64,000 nt of DNA from OMSK01 sp902492995 (GCA_902492995.1 CABUNR010000002.1:36258-100257), one strand, 5' to 3'; shown: positions 41,557 to 51,377, counted from the stretch's first letter. The notes: generated from the sequence alone by a model not told the origin. Translations and numbers: made by a program.

Positions 41557-43965
41557 TTGGGTAATTTGATTTATTTTTTAGATGATAAAAATTCGTTCAA
41601 AAGTACTATACGAGCTTTTTTTGCCCAAATATTAAAATTTTTATATAGATGGATAAGCTCTGCAATAGAAGCAATGTATAATTTAGCTTCTAATGATTTT
41701 GGACTTGGAAGTTATGTTGAAAATTTATCAGGAAAAATATTTGTTGTACTTATAATATTTATGATATTTAAAGTAACTATTTCAATAATGACATATGTAG
41801 TTAATCCAGACGCTTTTACTGATAAAAGCAAGGGAATTCAAAATGTTTTTAAAAGAATAGTTATTTCAATTGTATTATTAGTGTCAATAAATCCAATATT
41901 TTCAGCTTTATCATATATTCAAGATGCCATAATTGAAGACGGAGTTATTGAAAATTTAATTATGGGGAGTAATAATGATACAGTTCATGAAACAAGTGAC
42001 GGTGAATATGTTTATTTGATACAAATAAGCCCATATTGTGAAACGTGGGCACCAAATAATAAGGTAGTTGCATTTTCAAAAGGAGACATGATTTCTCTAT
42101 TAACCTTAAAACCATTTATACAACCATCTACTTCAACAACAGGAGCTGATTCAAGAAAAGATGAATTGCTGGATTTAGAATATTGTGGTGTTGATGTTAG
42201 TAAGGATATTGACTATATTGATAGTACAGAAATGGGCTTTTATCAAAGTATATCTGGTCCTAAAAGTACAGATGACTTTTTGAGATGGGAAATTTATAAT
42301 GGATATACTGGTACATGGTCTATTGAAAATAATGTTTATTATTTAGATTTTGACTATTTATGGGCACTTGTATTTGGAATAGTAGTGTTATTAATAGTGA
42401 TAAGTTTCTGTTTTGACGTTGTAAAACGTGCATTAACATTATTAGTTTTACAAGTTATGGCACCAATTCCTATAATATCCTATATAAGCCCTGATAGTAA
42501 ATCATCAAATATGTTAAATTCATGGTTTAAAAAATTAGGTTCAACATGGGCAAGTTTATTCATAAAAATGTTATCATTAAGTCTTGCAATAAGTTTTATT
42601 GGAGCAATATCAGACTCTGCAATTATAAAAGATGGTAGTGGAGGACTTATTATACAATTAATTGCAATCGCAGGTACGTTAATGTTTGCAAAAGAATTAC
42701 CTAAGTTATTAGAAGAGTTAATTCCAGGGTTAAAAATGGGTAATGGCTTCGAATTAAATCCATTTAAAAAAATAAGTAAAGAAGCATTAGGAGGAAATAT
42801 GTTACTTGGAGCAGGTGCTGGAATATTAGGAGCAGGGCTTGCTGGTGGAACTAATGCTATACATAGACTTGGAAGTGGAATATCTCAAGGTGTGAATAAT
42901 GCAAGAAATGTAAGTGGCTTTAGAAATAAAGCAGGAGCAATTTTAAATAGCTCTTTAAGAGGTGCTGCAAGAGGTGTTGGAAGCGGATTAACAGGAGCAG
43001 CACGAGCAGGAATTAATGCTTTTGGAAGAACATCAAAAGATGGTCGAATATTTAATGGTGCTTGGAATGGATACCAGACATCAATGTATTCTAAATTATT
43101 AAGAGAAGATAATTTAAGAAAAGCTGGATTAGAAAATGCATCACTAGGTGATAAAATGAAGTTTGCAGCTGGATCAGTACTTGCTGATGGAGCCAGATAT
43201 GTTGGTGTTCTTAATAAAGGACAAAGTGAATATTTAGATGCTGCACGAATGGATAATCAGATTAAATCAATGGAATCTAAATTAAGTGAAGACAAATTGA
43301 ATTTAACAATTGAAAAGCAAAATGCTTTAGCTCCATTCCAGGAATATGCAAAATATGCTCAAAAAATAAAAGAAAAGATAGATAATGAATCAAATGTTAA
43401 AACAGCTCAACAACTTTTAGAGGATGCACAAGCAACTGGTAATGCATCAGATATTGCTGCTGCAAGAAATATATTAGAAGAAGCAAAAAAAACAGCTGGT
43501 CAAAAATTACTAAGTACAGATAGAGAAACTAGAGCATATGCTAGTAAGTTACAAGAAATAAGAAATAACAATAGTATATTAAAGGATAATAATTACGACT
43601 TCATAGATGATAAAGGATTCTTTAAAGCAAGTTCAATTTATAATGCTAATTCTCAAGCTAATATTACTGAAATGAGTTATGCATCTAGAGAAAAAGAATT
43701 TGAAATTAGGCAACAACAAATTGATTCTATCAAAAATAGTAAAGAATATATGGAAGCACATGATGAAAATTCAAGAGCTAAATTACAAAACTCTAGTCGT
43801 ATAAATAGAGATGTTCAACAACCTGGATATAAACCAAGTGCTGGTCCAGCTCAAGAAACTGCATTTGATCGATATGTAGGTGGACATCCTGGAGGACATA
43901 ATTCTGATCATGGACCAGGTAGGCAATTTCTACCACCAGATAATGGTGGAAATCCTAGACCATAA
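41557..43965 (+). CDS. VirB6/TrbL-like polytopic channel protein with long hydrophilic tail (802 aa)
   Basis: Starts with TTG behind GGAGGTGATA. There are about six to seven membrane segments (around 55-80, 92-113, 268-290, 292-312, 330-350, 365-385, and a Gly/Ala-rich one at 412-435), with a large outside loop between the second and third. Residues about 440-802 are hydrophilic with coiled-coil character and end Gly/Pro-rich. VirB6/TrbL proteins form the inner membrane channel of type IV secretion systems. Position right before the PrgI- and VirB4-like genes matches the order seen in Gram-positive T4SSs. Confidence 0.75.
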   Translation: MGNLIYFLDDKNSFKSTIRAFFAQILKFLYRWISSAIEAMYNLASNDFGLGSYVENLSGKIFVVLIIFMIFKVTISIMTYVVNPDAFTDKSKGIQNVFKRIVISIVLLVSINPIFSALSYIQDAIIEDGVIENLIMGSNNDTVHETSDGEYVYLIQISPYCETWAPNNKVVAFSKGDMISLLTLKPFIQPSTSTTGADSRKDELLDLEYCGVDVSKDIDYIDSTEMGFYQSISGPKSTDDFLRWEIYNGYTGTWSIENNVYYLDFDYLWALVFGIVVLLIVISFCFDVVKRALTLLVLQVMAPIPIISYISPDSKSSNMLNSWFKKLGSTWASLFIKMLSLSLAISFIGAISDSAIIKDGSGGLIIQLIAIAGTLMFAKELPKLLEELIPGLKMGNGFELNPFKKISKEALGGNMLLGAGAGILGAGLAGGTNAIHRLGSGISQGVNNARNVSGFRNKAGAILNSSLRGAARGVGSGLTGAARAGINAFGRTSKDGRIFNGAWNGYQTSMYSKLLREDNLRKAGLENASLGDKMKFAAGSVLADGARYVGVLNKGQSEYLDAARMDNQIKSMESKLSEDKLNLTIEKQNALAPFQEYAKYAQKIKEKIDNESNVKTAQQLLEDAQATGNASDIAAARNILEEAKKTAGQKLLSTDRETRAYASKLQEIRNNNSILKDNNYDFIDDKGFFKASSIYNANSQANITEMSYASREKEFEIRQQQIDSIKNSKEYMEAHDENSRAKLQNSSRINRDVQQPGYKPSAGPAQETAFDRYVGGHPGGHNSDHGPGRQFLPPDNGGNPRP

Positions 43966-43989
43966 AAAATAAAAAGTGGGTGAATAAAA

Positions 43990-44316
43990 ATGAATAATAA
44001 TTATTTAATACCGGCCAATTCAAAAAAATCACAATTATATTTTGGATTATTTAATAAATTTGATTTAATATTATTTGGTAGTGGAGTAGGAACATCATTA
44101 TTATTAATGACAATAATTCCTGTTGGAAATTATATTCTTTCAATAATAATATGTTTACCTGCTGTAATAACTGGGTTTCTAGTATTCCCCGTTCCAAACT
44201 ACCATAATGTTTTATCTTTATTAAGGTCGATATGGCAATTTTATACAACAAGACAAAAATTCATTTGGAAAGGTTGGTGTGTAAAAGATGAGTTCAAAGA
44301 AGACGATAAAAAGTAG
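43990..44316 (+). CDS. PrgI/VirB3-like protein
   Basis: 108 residues. A polar N-terminus (LIPANSKKSQLYFGLF) precedes two membrane helices (about 27-45 and 48-66) and the NYHNVLSLLRSIWQFYTTRQKFIWKGW segment, typical of PrgI/TcpE-type partners of the VirB4 ATPase. It overlaps the following gene by 29 bases, consistent with tight coupling to VirB4. Confidence 0.85.
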   Translation: MNNNYLIPANSKKSQLYFGLFNKFDLILFGSGVGTSLLLMTIIPVGNYILSIIICLPAVITGFLVFPVPNYHNVLSLLRSIWQFYTTRQKFIWKGWCVKDEFKEDDKK

Positions 44317-44839
44317 ATATACAGAACAATATGTACCTATAAAAAGTATTACAAATGGTATGATTGTGCTTGAAAATAATGAAAAAGTAACAGGTCTTAA
44401 AATTGTACCCAGAAATATATTTATTTCTGATACTAATACGCAATATGCAATAATTGATAATTTAAAAAATGTATATAACGTTATAGATTATGAATTCTGG
44501 GTAATTGCTGCTGATAGACCAGTTGATGTAAATGTATTTTTATCACAACTTCAATTATTGTATGCAAAAACAAATGATCAAGTAACAAGAAAGCTAATAA
44601 TGGAAGATATAGAAAAAGCAAATACATTTACAAATAACAATGTTGTAGATACAGAATACTTCTTATTATTTAGACATAAAGATCCAGAAGTAATAAATAA
44701 AAGATTGAGACAATTAATAACAATGTTTGCTAATGCGGGATTAAATTCACATCAAGTAACTAATGATGATTTAAGAATTATCTTAGATAATTTCCTAAAT
44801 GGTGGACAAACAACTAATTTTGGAGGTGTTTTTGTATGA
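44288..44839 (+). CDS. VirB4-like ATPase, N-terminal part encoded as a separate gene
   Basis: 183 residues corresponding to the N-terminal domain of Gram-positive VirB4 proteins (VTGLKIVPRNIFISDTNTQYAIIDNLKNV, WVIAADRPVDVNVFLSQL, YFLLFRHKDPEVINKRL). It has no P-loop. The stop overlaps the start of the ATPase gene as ATGA, so the two halves are produced together by coupled translation. In most systems both parts are one chain of about 650-850 residues. A -1 or +1 frameshift origin is possible, but the clean ATGA junction and good start suggest a stable split. Confidence 0.8.
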   Translation: MSSKKTIKSRYTEQYVPIKSITNGMIVLENNEKVTGLKIVPRNIFISDTNTQYAIIDNLKNVYNVIDYEFWVIAADRPVDVNVFLSQLQLLYAKTNDQVTRKLIMEDIEKANTFTNNNVVDTEYFLLFRHKDPEVINKRLRQLITMFANAGLNSHQVTNDDLRIILDNFLNGGQTTNFGGVFV

Positions 44840-46620
44840 ATCTAAAAGCACAATTAGCACCTAAGGGCTTAGAATTTAAACCAAATGGCTTTATTATAAG
44901 CGATAAATATGCAACAATATTAACAGTTATTTCTTATCCAAGAATGATAACACCAGGATATTTATCAAATTTAACAAGTATGTCAGGAATTAAAGTTGTT
45001 ATAAAACATATTCCTGTAGATTTCTCAGTACTTAGAAAAATGTTAAATAAGGAAGTTGCAACATTAAAAGAAAGATATCAAAATGAAAAGGATATAACAA
45101 TTCAAGAAAGAATAAGACAAGATTATGAATCATTAGAAGTATTCATAACACAACTTGCAGCATCACAGGCAAAAATCTTTGATTTTCAAATGCATATTAT
45201 GATAACAGCAAATTCAGAGGAAGAATTAAACAATAAAAAAATGCAAGTAAGAAACTATCTTGAAGCAATGCAATTAAGAGCATATCCATTACGCTTTGAA
45301 CAAGAAAATGTCTTTAAATCAATGCTTCCAATATATGAAGATCAAGAAATTGAAAGTAGAATCGGAATACCAATTCCATCTCCAACAATTGCAGCTATGT
45401 ATCCTTTTATATTTGATAGTATAAAAGATCCTGGCCTATCAACATTGTTAGGTGTAGATTTCTCAGGTGGAGTAATTTTATTTAATCAATTCTTATATAA
45501 AATAAAAAAAGAACATAATAGAAATAATGCAAACTTAATTATTCTTGGTACATCAGGAAGTGGTAAGTCAACAGCAGAAAAAATTATGTTTAGAACACAT
45601 ATAAGAAATGGCTGTCAATTAATTGCAATAGATCCTGAAGGTGAATTAGAAGGAATGACAAGAAGATATAAAGGAGACTTTATAGATCTTGGTAAAGGTG
45701 GAGAATTTGGAATGATTAATCCACTAGAAGTTGTAATAGATGCGGATGAAGATGAAGTAAAAGGTGGACTTGGATATACAGTGCTTACTAGAACTCTTCA
45801 AAGTATAAAAGCATTTATGAAGTATTATGATCCTTCAATCACAGAAGATATATTAAATATGTTTACAGAAATTGTTACAGAAACATATAGAAGATTTGGA
45901 ATGAATTTTGAAACAGATTTTACAAAATTTAAATCAATCGATTATCCAACATTTAAAGATGTATATGCAACAATAAGAGGAAGACTTGCATCAATGACTG
46001 AAAAAACACATGAAAAAGATGTAATGGAAATGCTTGAAATGAAAGTAAGACCACTTGTTAAAGAATTAAAATATTATTTTGATGGACATACAACAATAGA
46101 ACCAAAAAGTAAATTTATAGTATTTAATATTAGAGAACTTATGAATGCTGATGCTAATATAAGAAATGCACTTTTCTTTAACATTCTTAAATATGCATGG
46201 GGACTTACTTTAGATAAAAGAATAGATACTGTATTATCTGTAGATGAAGCACATGTATTATTATCTGGTAATAATACACTTGGGGCTGATTTCTTAGCAC
46301 AAATTCAAAGACGTGCTAGAAAATATAATACGGGTACAATTATAATAACTCAACAACCAAGTGATTTTAGCGATCCAAATGTTATAACACAAGGAAAAGC
46401 TATATTTGATAATGCATCATATTATTTGGTTATGGGATTAAAAAAACAAGCAGTTGAAGACTTAGCAAAATTAATAGATTTAAATGATAATGAAAAAGAA
46501 AATATTAAACATTATAATCAAGGAGAAGCATTATTTGTTTGTGGAAGTAGAAGAATGCAAATAGAAGTAATCGCAACTGAACAAGAATTAGATTCATTTG
46601 GATCAGGTGGTGGATTATAA
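44836..46620 (+). CDS. virB4: VirB4-like T4SS ATPase, main part
   Basis: 594 residues. The first 200 complete the VirB4 N-terminal region, followed by the ATPase domain: Walker A GTSGSGKS at 238-245, DPEGELEGM, Walker B with D470-E471 (VLSVDEAHVLL) and GTIIITQQPSDF. VirB4 ATPases energise assembly and substrate transfer in type IV secretion. The start at 44836 overlaps the stop of the N-terminal part. The Walker motifs are complete, so the protein should be active. Confidence 0.93.
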   Translation: MNLKAQLAPKGLEFKPNGFIISDKYATILTVISYPRMITPGYLSNLTSMSGIKVVIKHIPVDFSVLRKMLNKEVATLKERYQNEKDITIQERIRQDYESLEVFITQLAASQAKIFDFQMHIMITANSEEELNNKKMQVRNYLEAMQLRAYPLRFEQENVFKSMLPIYEDQEIESRIGIPIPSPTIAAMYPFIFDSIKDPGLSTLLGVDFSGGVILFNQFLYKIKKEHNRNNANLIILGTSGSGKSTAEKIMFRTHIRNGCQLIAIDPEGELEGMTRRYKGDFIDLGKGGEFGMINPLEVVIDADEDEVKGGLGYTVLTRTLQSIKAFMKYYDPSITEDILNMFTEIVTETYRRFGMNFETDFTKFKSIDYPTFKDVYATIRGRLASMTEKTHEKDVMEMLEMKVRPLVKELKYYFDGHTTIEPKSKFIVFNIRELMNADANIRNALFFNILKYAWGLTLDKRIDTVLSVDEAHVLLSGNNTLGADFLAQIQRRARKYNTGTIIITQQPSDFSDPNVITQGKAIFDNASYYLVMGLKKQAVEDLAKLIDLNDNEKENIKHYNQGEALFVCGSRRMQIEVIATEQELDSFGSGGGL

Positions 46621-46640
46621 AATAGTCTGGTGGTGGTATT

Positions 46641-48371
46641 TTGGATAATAAAGATTTTGATGATGAAATAGATGAATTAGAAGATGAAACTCCTTCATAT
46701 GAAGAAATGCCTGAAGAAGAAATAGAAAGTGAAAATCAAGATTTTTATACACAAAATATTAATAATCAAATAAGAAATATTAGAAGAGAAAATAAAGGAA
46801 GCCAAAATACCGTTAATAGACTTAGACAAAGAAATGCGAATACAATTGTAAAAAAAGCAACAATACCAAATCAAAATACTGATGAAGGAGAGCAACCAGA
46901 ACAAAAACAAAATAAATTAGATAAATTAAATCCATTAAAACAAAATGGAGGATTATCTAATATTGGAAATAATTTTAAACAAAAAGGTAAAGAACTTGGT
47001 ACTGCAGCAAAAGAAAAAACAAAAGAAGTTATAGCTAGTGGTGTAAAAAAATTATCTGCTTTTTTACTTAAAAATCCATATGTACTTATAATAATTGGAA
47101 TTATCATATTAATTATAGTTATTCCAGTTTTATGGAAAGCAAATGGTGACGAGGATGATAGCAGTGGCAATTTAGATAATTCTGAAATAATAAGTAATTC
47201 AGATAGCATGATTTCACTTAAAAGGACAAAATTATCGAGGCAAGAATTTGTTGATGCATGTAATAATTATTCAAATGGTTCAAAACACAAAGCTTTTTAT
47301 GATAAATGTGGTAGAATATATGATATATCTAAAGAGAATAATTTTAACCCTGAAATGGTTGTAATTAGAGCAATAGTAGAAGGATTTTCACCAGGGGAAT
47401 ATAAAAATAATTACTGGGGTATTGGATGTTTTAATGGAGCAGGTTCAAGTGCCTGTAAAACATATGGCTCATTTGATGAAGGTGTAAAAGCATATATTAA
47501 AAATGTTTCACAATATGAAACAGTAGAACAAATGGCTAGTAAATATGCATATATAGGTGATAACTGGTATAATCCAGGTAGTTCAGCAAGTGGAGGATGT
47601 TATTATTTTCCTTATATAAAACAGTATATGAGTTCTGCGAGAATAATTACAGTTCAAAATGCATGTAGTGAAAGTAAAAAATGTTCAGGTACAATCTGTA
47701 TTCCAACAAATGATGAAGATCAAATGGCATATGCTAAGTATCAAGTATCAAAAATGGTTGATGTAGGAAATAGTGTCTTTGGAAGTGTAACAAGTCAAGA
47801 AGCAACATCTAAAGCATCATCCTCAAAAATGCCAACCTCTGTTGAAGATTTAAAAATTAGATATTATTTTACATTTGATAAGGAAAAATATTTGAAATTA
47901 GAAGGAGCAGATAGTCATTTATTTGGACAATGTGTATGGTATGCATATCATAGAGCGATGGATATAGTAAATTCTTCAAATCTAAGTTCAGAAGAGAAAC
48001 AAAAGAGAATTGAAAGTTTACAATCACATTCATCAGACGGAGGTGCATATGTAACTGCTATGGAGGGCTCAATATTTAAAAAGACTACAAATCCAAATGA
48101 TATAAAAGCACCAGCTGTTATATCTTGGAAAAATGGTTCATATGGACATGTTGCAATAATAGAAGAAGTACAAACAGACTCAAATGGTAATAAAACTTTT
48201 GTTGTATCAGAAGGATGGAGAAATAGAGATTGTCCGAATAGAAGCTGGTGTACACATAATTCAATAGAATCATTATGGGCTGTTACTAGATTTAATTCTT
48301 ATACAACTTCTTCAGTAAATACTTATAGTAGTGGTTATACCTTTGTAAATGCAGCTTCATTATTAGAATAG
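46641..48371 (+). CDS. VirB1-like bifunctional peptidoglycan hydrolase (glucosaminidase-like plus CHAP)
   Basis: 576 residues from a TTG start behind GGTGGTGG. The N-terminal 140 residues are an acidic, Asn/Gln-rich cytoplasmic part, then one membrane helix (about 143-166). A glucosaminidase-like domain (about 205-340; NFNPEMVVIRAIVEG, NNYWGIGCFNG, YGSFDEGVKAYIKNV) is followed by a CHAP domain (about 405-560) with the nucleophile C431 (GQCVWYAYHRA) and H503 (GHVAIIEE). Such two-domain hydrolases open the wall for Gram-positive T4SSs (PrgK/TcpG type). It lies between the VirB4 and VirD4 genes. Confidence 0.88.
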   Translation: MDNKDFDDEIDELEDETPSYEEMPEEEIESENQDFYTQNINNQIRNIRRENKGSQNTVNRLRQRNANTIVKKATIPNQNTDEGEQPEQKQNKLDKLNPLKQNGGLSNIGNNFKQKGKELGTAAKEKTKEVIASGVKKLSAFLLKNPYVLIIIGIIILIIVIPVLWKANGDEDDSSGNLDNSEIISNSDSMISLKRTKLSRQEFVDACNNYSNGSKHKAFYDKCGRIYDISKENNFNPEMVVIRAIVEGFSPGEYKNNYWGIGCFNGAGSSACKTYGSFDEGVKAYIKNVSQYETVEQMASKYAYIGDNWYNPGSSASGGCYYFPYIKQYMSSARIITVQNACSESKKCSGTICIPTNDEDQMAYAKYQVSKMVDVGNSVFGSVTSQEATSKASSSKMPTSVEDLKIRYYFTFDKEKYLKLEGADSHLFGQCVWYAYHRAMDIVNSSNLSSEEKQKRIESLQSHSSDGGAYVTAMEGSIFKKTTNPNDIKAPAVISWKNGSYGHVAIIEEVQTDSNGNKTFVVSEGWRNRDCPNRSWCTHNSIESLWAVTRFNSYTTSSVNTYSSGYTFVNAASLLE

Positions 48372-48380
48372 AGTGATATA

Positions 48381-49049
48381 ATGAAATTAAAAAATATATT
48401 GATGTTTATTGTGATATTATTACTTGCTGGATGTACTCCAAAATATGAATTAGAAATTAATAGTAATCATATATCTGAAAAATTAACTATAAGTCAAATA
48501 CCTAATAATTACACAGAAAATGACTTTGAAAATAGACTAGCAATTCCTGAAGATGATAAATATTATAATACAAGTTTTTCTAATGGAGTAGCAACCTATA
48601 GTTATGGATATAACCTTTCAAATGTTTCTAAAAGTAATATGATAAATTCATGTTTTGATGCCTATAAATTTTATCAAAAAGATGATTACTATGTTTTACA
48701 AACAGGATCAAAATTTATGTGTTATCCATTGCAAATAAACGATTTCACATTTGCTAAATATAATAAATTAGATATAATAATAAAAATAAATGATTTTGAA
48801 GTAATAGAAAATAATGCAGATGTAGTAGAAAATAATGAATATAGGTGGACTATAAATAGTAAAAATTATAATAATAAATCAATATTAATAAAATTTAAAA
48901 ATATAAATAAAACACCAATAGAAGAAAAAAAAGATAAATCAAGCGTTGATTTAAAAGTAATACTAATGGTGGTTGTCGGAATAATATTAGTAATATTAAT
49001 TATAATATTATATGCACTAAATTTGAATAAAAAAAGAAATAAATTATAG
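48381..49049 (+). CDS. Lipoprotein with C-terminal membrane helix, paralogue of the one at 10295
   Basis: 222 residues. The lipobox LLAGC (Cys about residue 18) is followed by KYELEIN, a central Cys pair (NSCFDAY and KFMCYP) and a C-terminal membrane helix (about 193-215). It matches the lipoprotein at 10295-11038 in plan and in these marks. Both follow a gene that encodes a CHAP or CHAP-like domain, so this lipoprotein may work with, or protect against, such hydrolases. It starts 10 bases after the hydrolase gene behind AGTGAT and ends in a terminator. Confidence 0.75.
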   Translation: MKLKNILMFIVILLLAGCTPKYELEINSNHISEKLTISQIPNNYTENDFENRLAIPEDDKYYNTSFSNGVATYSYGYNLSNVSKSNMINSCFDAYKFYQKDDYYVLQTGSKFMCYPLQINDFTFAKYNKLDIIIKINDFEVIENNADVVENNEYRWTINSKNYNNKSILIKFKNINKTPIEEKKDKSSVDLKVILMVVVGIILVILIIILYALNLNKKRNKL

Positions 49050-49071
49050 ACTATTAAAATAGTCTTTTTTT
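49048..49071 (+). terminator. Rho-independent terminator
   Basis: AGACTAT-taaa-ATAGTCT plus six Ts, overlapping the lipoprotein stop. A TGATATAAT extended -10 at 49102-49110 then starts virD4 separately. Confidence 0.85.
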
Positions 49072-49142
49072 ATTAAAAAAATGTTTATTTATAAAAATTT
49101 ATGATATAATTAGAATAGTTTAAATCTATTGGAGGTATTTAC

Positions 49143-51377
49143 ATGAAATTAAAATTTAGAGCAGAACCAAAAGATATATTAATATTTGTGATATTTGTAA
49201 TATTTTGCTTTTATATTTTATCTATAGGTGTTTTAAATGCATTTTCAATTCTTGAAGATGGAACACTTCATGGATTAAATCCATTTCCAATTTTTACATC
49301 AGATAAAATTATATTGGTGTTGATTTTATTTACAGCAATTTTAATATTTGCAGTAGCAAGTGTATCATCATACTTTTTTGAAAGAGAAAAAGGATTAGGA
49401 GTAGCTGTAGGAAAAAAAGATGAAAAAGGTTATTCTAGATGGTGTAAAGATAAAGAAATGAAAAAATCTCCTGGAATAGTTGTTATTAAACCAACAGATG
49501 ATAACATTGAAAAAGGTGGAATTCCAATATATAATAATGGAAAAGAAATATGGGTAGATACTGGTGGATACCATAATATGATTATAGGTTCAACAGGTAG
49601 TGGTAAATCACAAGCTATATCATTTCCATTTATAAATGTAATGGCAAAAGCTGGAGAATCAATGATAATTACCGATCCTAAAGGTGAATTATACGAAGGA
49701 ACAGCAAAGGAACTAGAAAAAAGAGGATATAATATAATATTGTTAAATTTCCGTGAACCAGAAAAAGGAAATTGTTGGAACCCATTCTCAATTCCATATA
49801 AATTATATCAACAAGGTAATAAAGATAAAGCAATAGAACTTCTAGAGGATTTAGCTAAAAATATTCTTTATGATGAAAATAATAAAGGACAAGATCCATT
49901 CTGGGAAAACACATCAGCAGATTATTTTGCAGGATTGGCATTTTCGCTTTTCCAAGATGCAAAAGAAGATGAAATTAATATAAATAGCATAAATTATATG
50001 GCAACGGTTGGAGAAAATAAAATTGGAGGAACAACTTATATAAAAGAATACTTTAGTTCTAAACCAACAACATCAACTGAAAGCATAAAAGTTAATGCTA
50101 CAATTACTGCACCAAATGAAACAAAAGGTAGTATATTATCCGTATTTAATCAAAAAATCCAACTATTTTCATCACGTGAAACATTATCAGAAATGTTAGC
50201 TCATAATGATTTTGATATGGAAGATATTGGGAGAAATAAAACTGCTGTATTTATTGTAATTCAAGATGAAAAAAAGACATATCATTCACTTGTTACAATA
50301 TTCTTAAAGCAATGTTATGAAACTCTTGTTAGAGTAGCTCAAGAAAATCAAGGCGGAAAGCTAAAATACAGAACTAATTTCTTACTAGATGAATTTGCAA
50401 ACATGCCACCTTTAAGTGACGTAGATGCAATGGTATCAGCAGCACGTTCGAGAAATATTAAATTATCATTTATAATTCAAAACTTCTCACAATTAAACGA
50501 TGTATATGGAAAAGAAAAAGCAGAAACAATAAGAGGTAACTGCGGTAATACAATATATATATTAAGTACAGAACTTGCAGCTCTAGAAGAAATTAGTAAA
50601 ATGTGTGGTGAAGTTAAATCTAAAAAAGATGATAAAACTGACTCTAGACCACTTATAACAGTTACTGATTTACAAAATTTTAAAGAAGAAGACGCTTTAA
50701 TTTTAAGATCAAGAATGCGCCCATTCAAAACAAAATTAAAATTTGATTGGAAAATTGAATGGGGAATGAGTAAAGAAAAAGCAAATTACCCAACAAGAAA
50801 AAGACAATCAGTAAATATATTTGATTTAAAAAGCTTTGTAGAAAAACAAAGAGAACAAAAAATAAATGATATGTTAAATGGTGGACCAAAAGATACTAAA
50901 TCACCATCTGCTACAATGCCAGGAATGTTTCCACCTCCAGGATTATTTGGACCAAAAGAAGATAGAAAACCAGGCGGATTTAATGTAGACGATTTAGTAG
51001 CAAAAATAGATGCTAAAATAGCAGAACTAGAAGAAGAAGAAAGAAAAGAAAAAGAAGAACAAGAAAAGAAAAAGAAACAAACATCTGAGAAAAATATTAA
51101 ACAAGAAATTAGTAAAAAAGAAGAAAACAACCCAATTAAAAAATCAGATACTAAAAAAACTGAAAATAATGAGAATGAAAATAAACAATCTAAAGATAAA
51201 AAAATTGAATCAGATAAAAAAGATACAATTAAGTTAGAAAAAGAAAAAAATGACTTCATAGATAATAAAATAGAAGAAACAAATAAGGTTGTTGACAATT
51301 ATGAATTTGAAGATGAAGATGATGAAATAACTGATGATCAATTTTTTGATGATTTCTTCTACGATGAAGATGATTAA
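49143..51377 (+). CDS. virD4: VirD4/TraG-type coupling ATPase
   Basis: 744 residues. Two membrane helices (about 12-33 and 57-80) are followed by the coupling-protein ATPase domain with Walker A GSTGSGKS at 149-156, ITDPKGELYEGT, CWNPFSIP, Walker B with D416-E417 (FLLDEFANMPPL) and SFIIQNFSQL. After residue 590 comes a Pro-rich stretch, then a Lys/Glu-rich tail ending in acidic residues (EDEDDEITDDQFFDDFFYDEDD region). Coupling proteins recruit substrates to the secretion channel. No relaxase gene is near, so the substrates may be proteins; this is inferred. Confidence 0.95.
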   Translation: MKLKFRAEPKDILIFVIFVIFCFYILSIGVLNAFSILEDGTLHGLNPFPIFTSDKIILVLILFTAILIFAVASVSSYFFEREKGLGVAVGKKDEKGYSRWCKDKEMKKSPGIVVIKPTDDNIEKGGIPIYNNGKEIWVDTGGYHNMIIGSTGSGKSQAISFPFINVMAKAGESMIITDPKGELYEGTAKELEKRGYNIILLNFREPEKGNCWNPFSIPYKLYQQGNKDKAIELLEDLAKNILYDENNKGQDPFWENTSADYFAGLAFSLFQDAKEDEININSINYMATVGENKIGGTTYIKEYFSSKPTTSTESIKVNATITAPNETKGSILSVFNQKIQLFSSRETLSEMLAHNDFDMEDIGRNKTAVFIVIQDEKKTYHSLVTIFLKQCYETLVRVAQENQGGKLKYRTNFLLDEFANMPPLSDVDAMVSAARSRNIKLSFIIQNFSQLNDVYGKEKAETIRGNCGNTIYILSTELAALEEISKMCGEVKSKKDDKTDSRPLITVTDLQNFKEEDALILRSRMRPFKTKLKFDWKIEWGMSKEKANYPTRKRQSVNIFDLKSFVEKQREQKINDMLNGGPKDTKSPSATMPGMFPPPGLFGPKEDRKPGGFNVDDLVAKIDAKIAELEEEERKEKEEQEKKKKQTSEKNIKQEISKKEENNPIKKSDTKKTENNENENKQSKDKKIESDKKDTIKLEKEKNDFIDNKIEETNKVVDNYEFEDEDDEITDDQFFDDFFYDEDD

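Noticed and set aside
25177..51377. Integrative conjugative element
   Set aside because: Coupling protein and VirB4 are present, but I found no relaxase, integrase, excisionase, replication gene or flanking direct repeats, and Tad genes are part of the same block.
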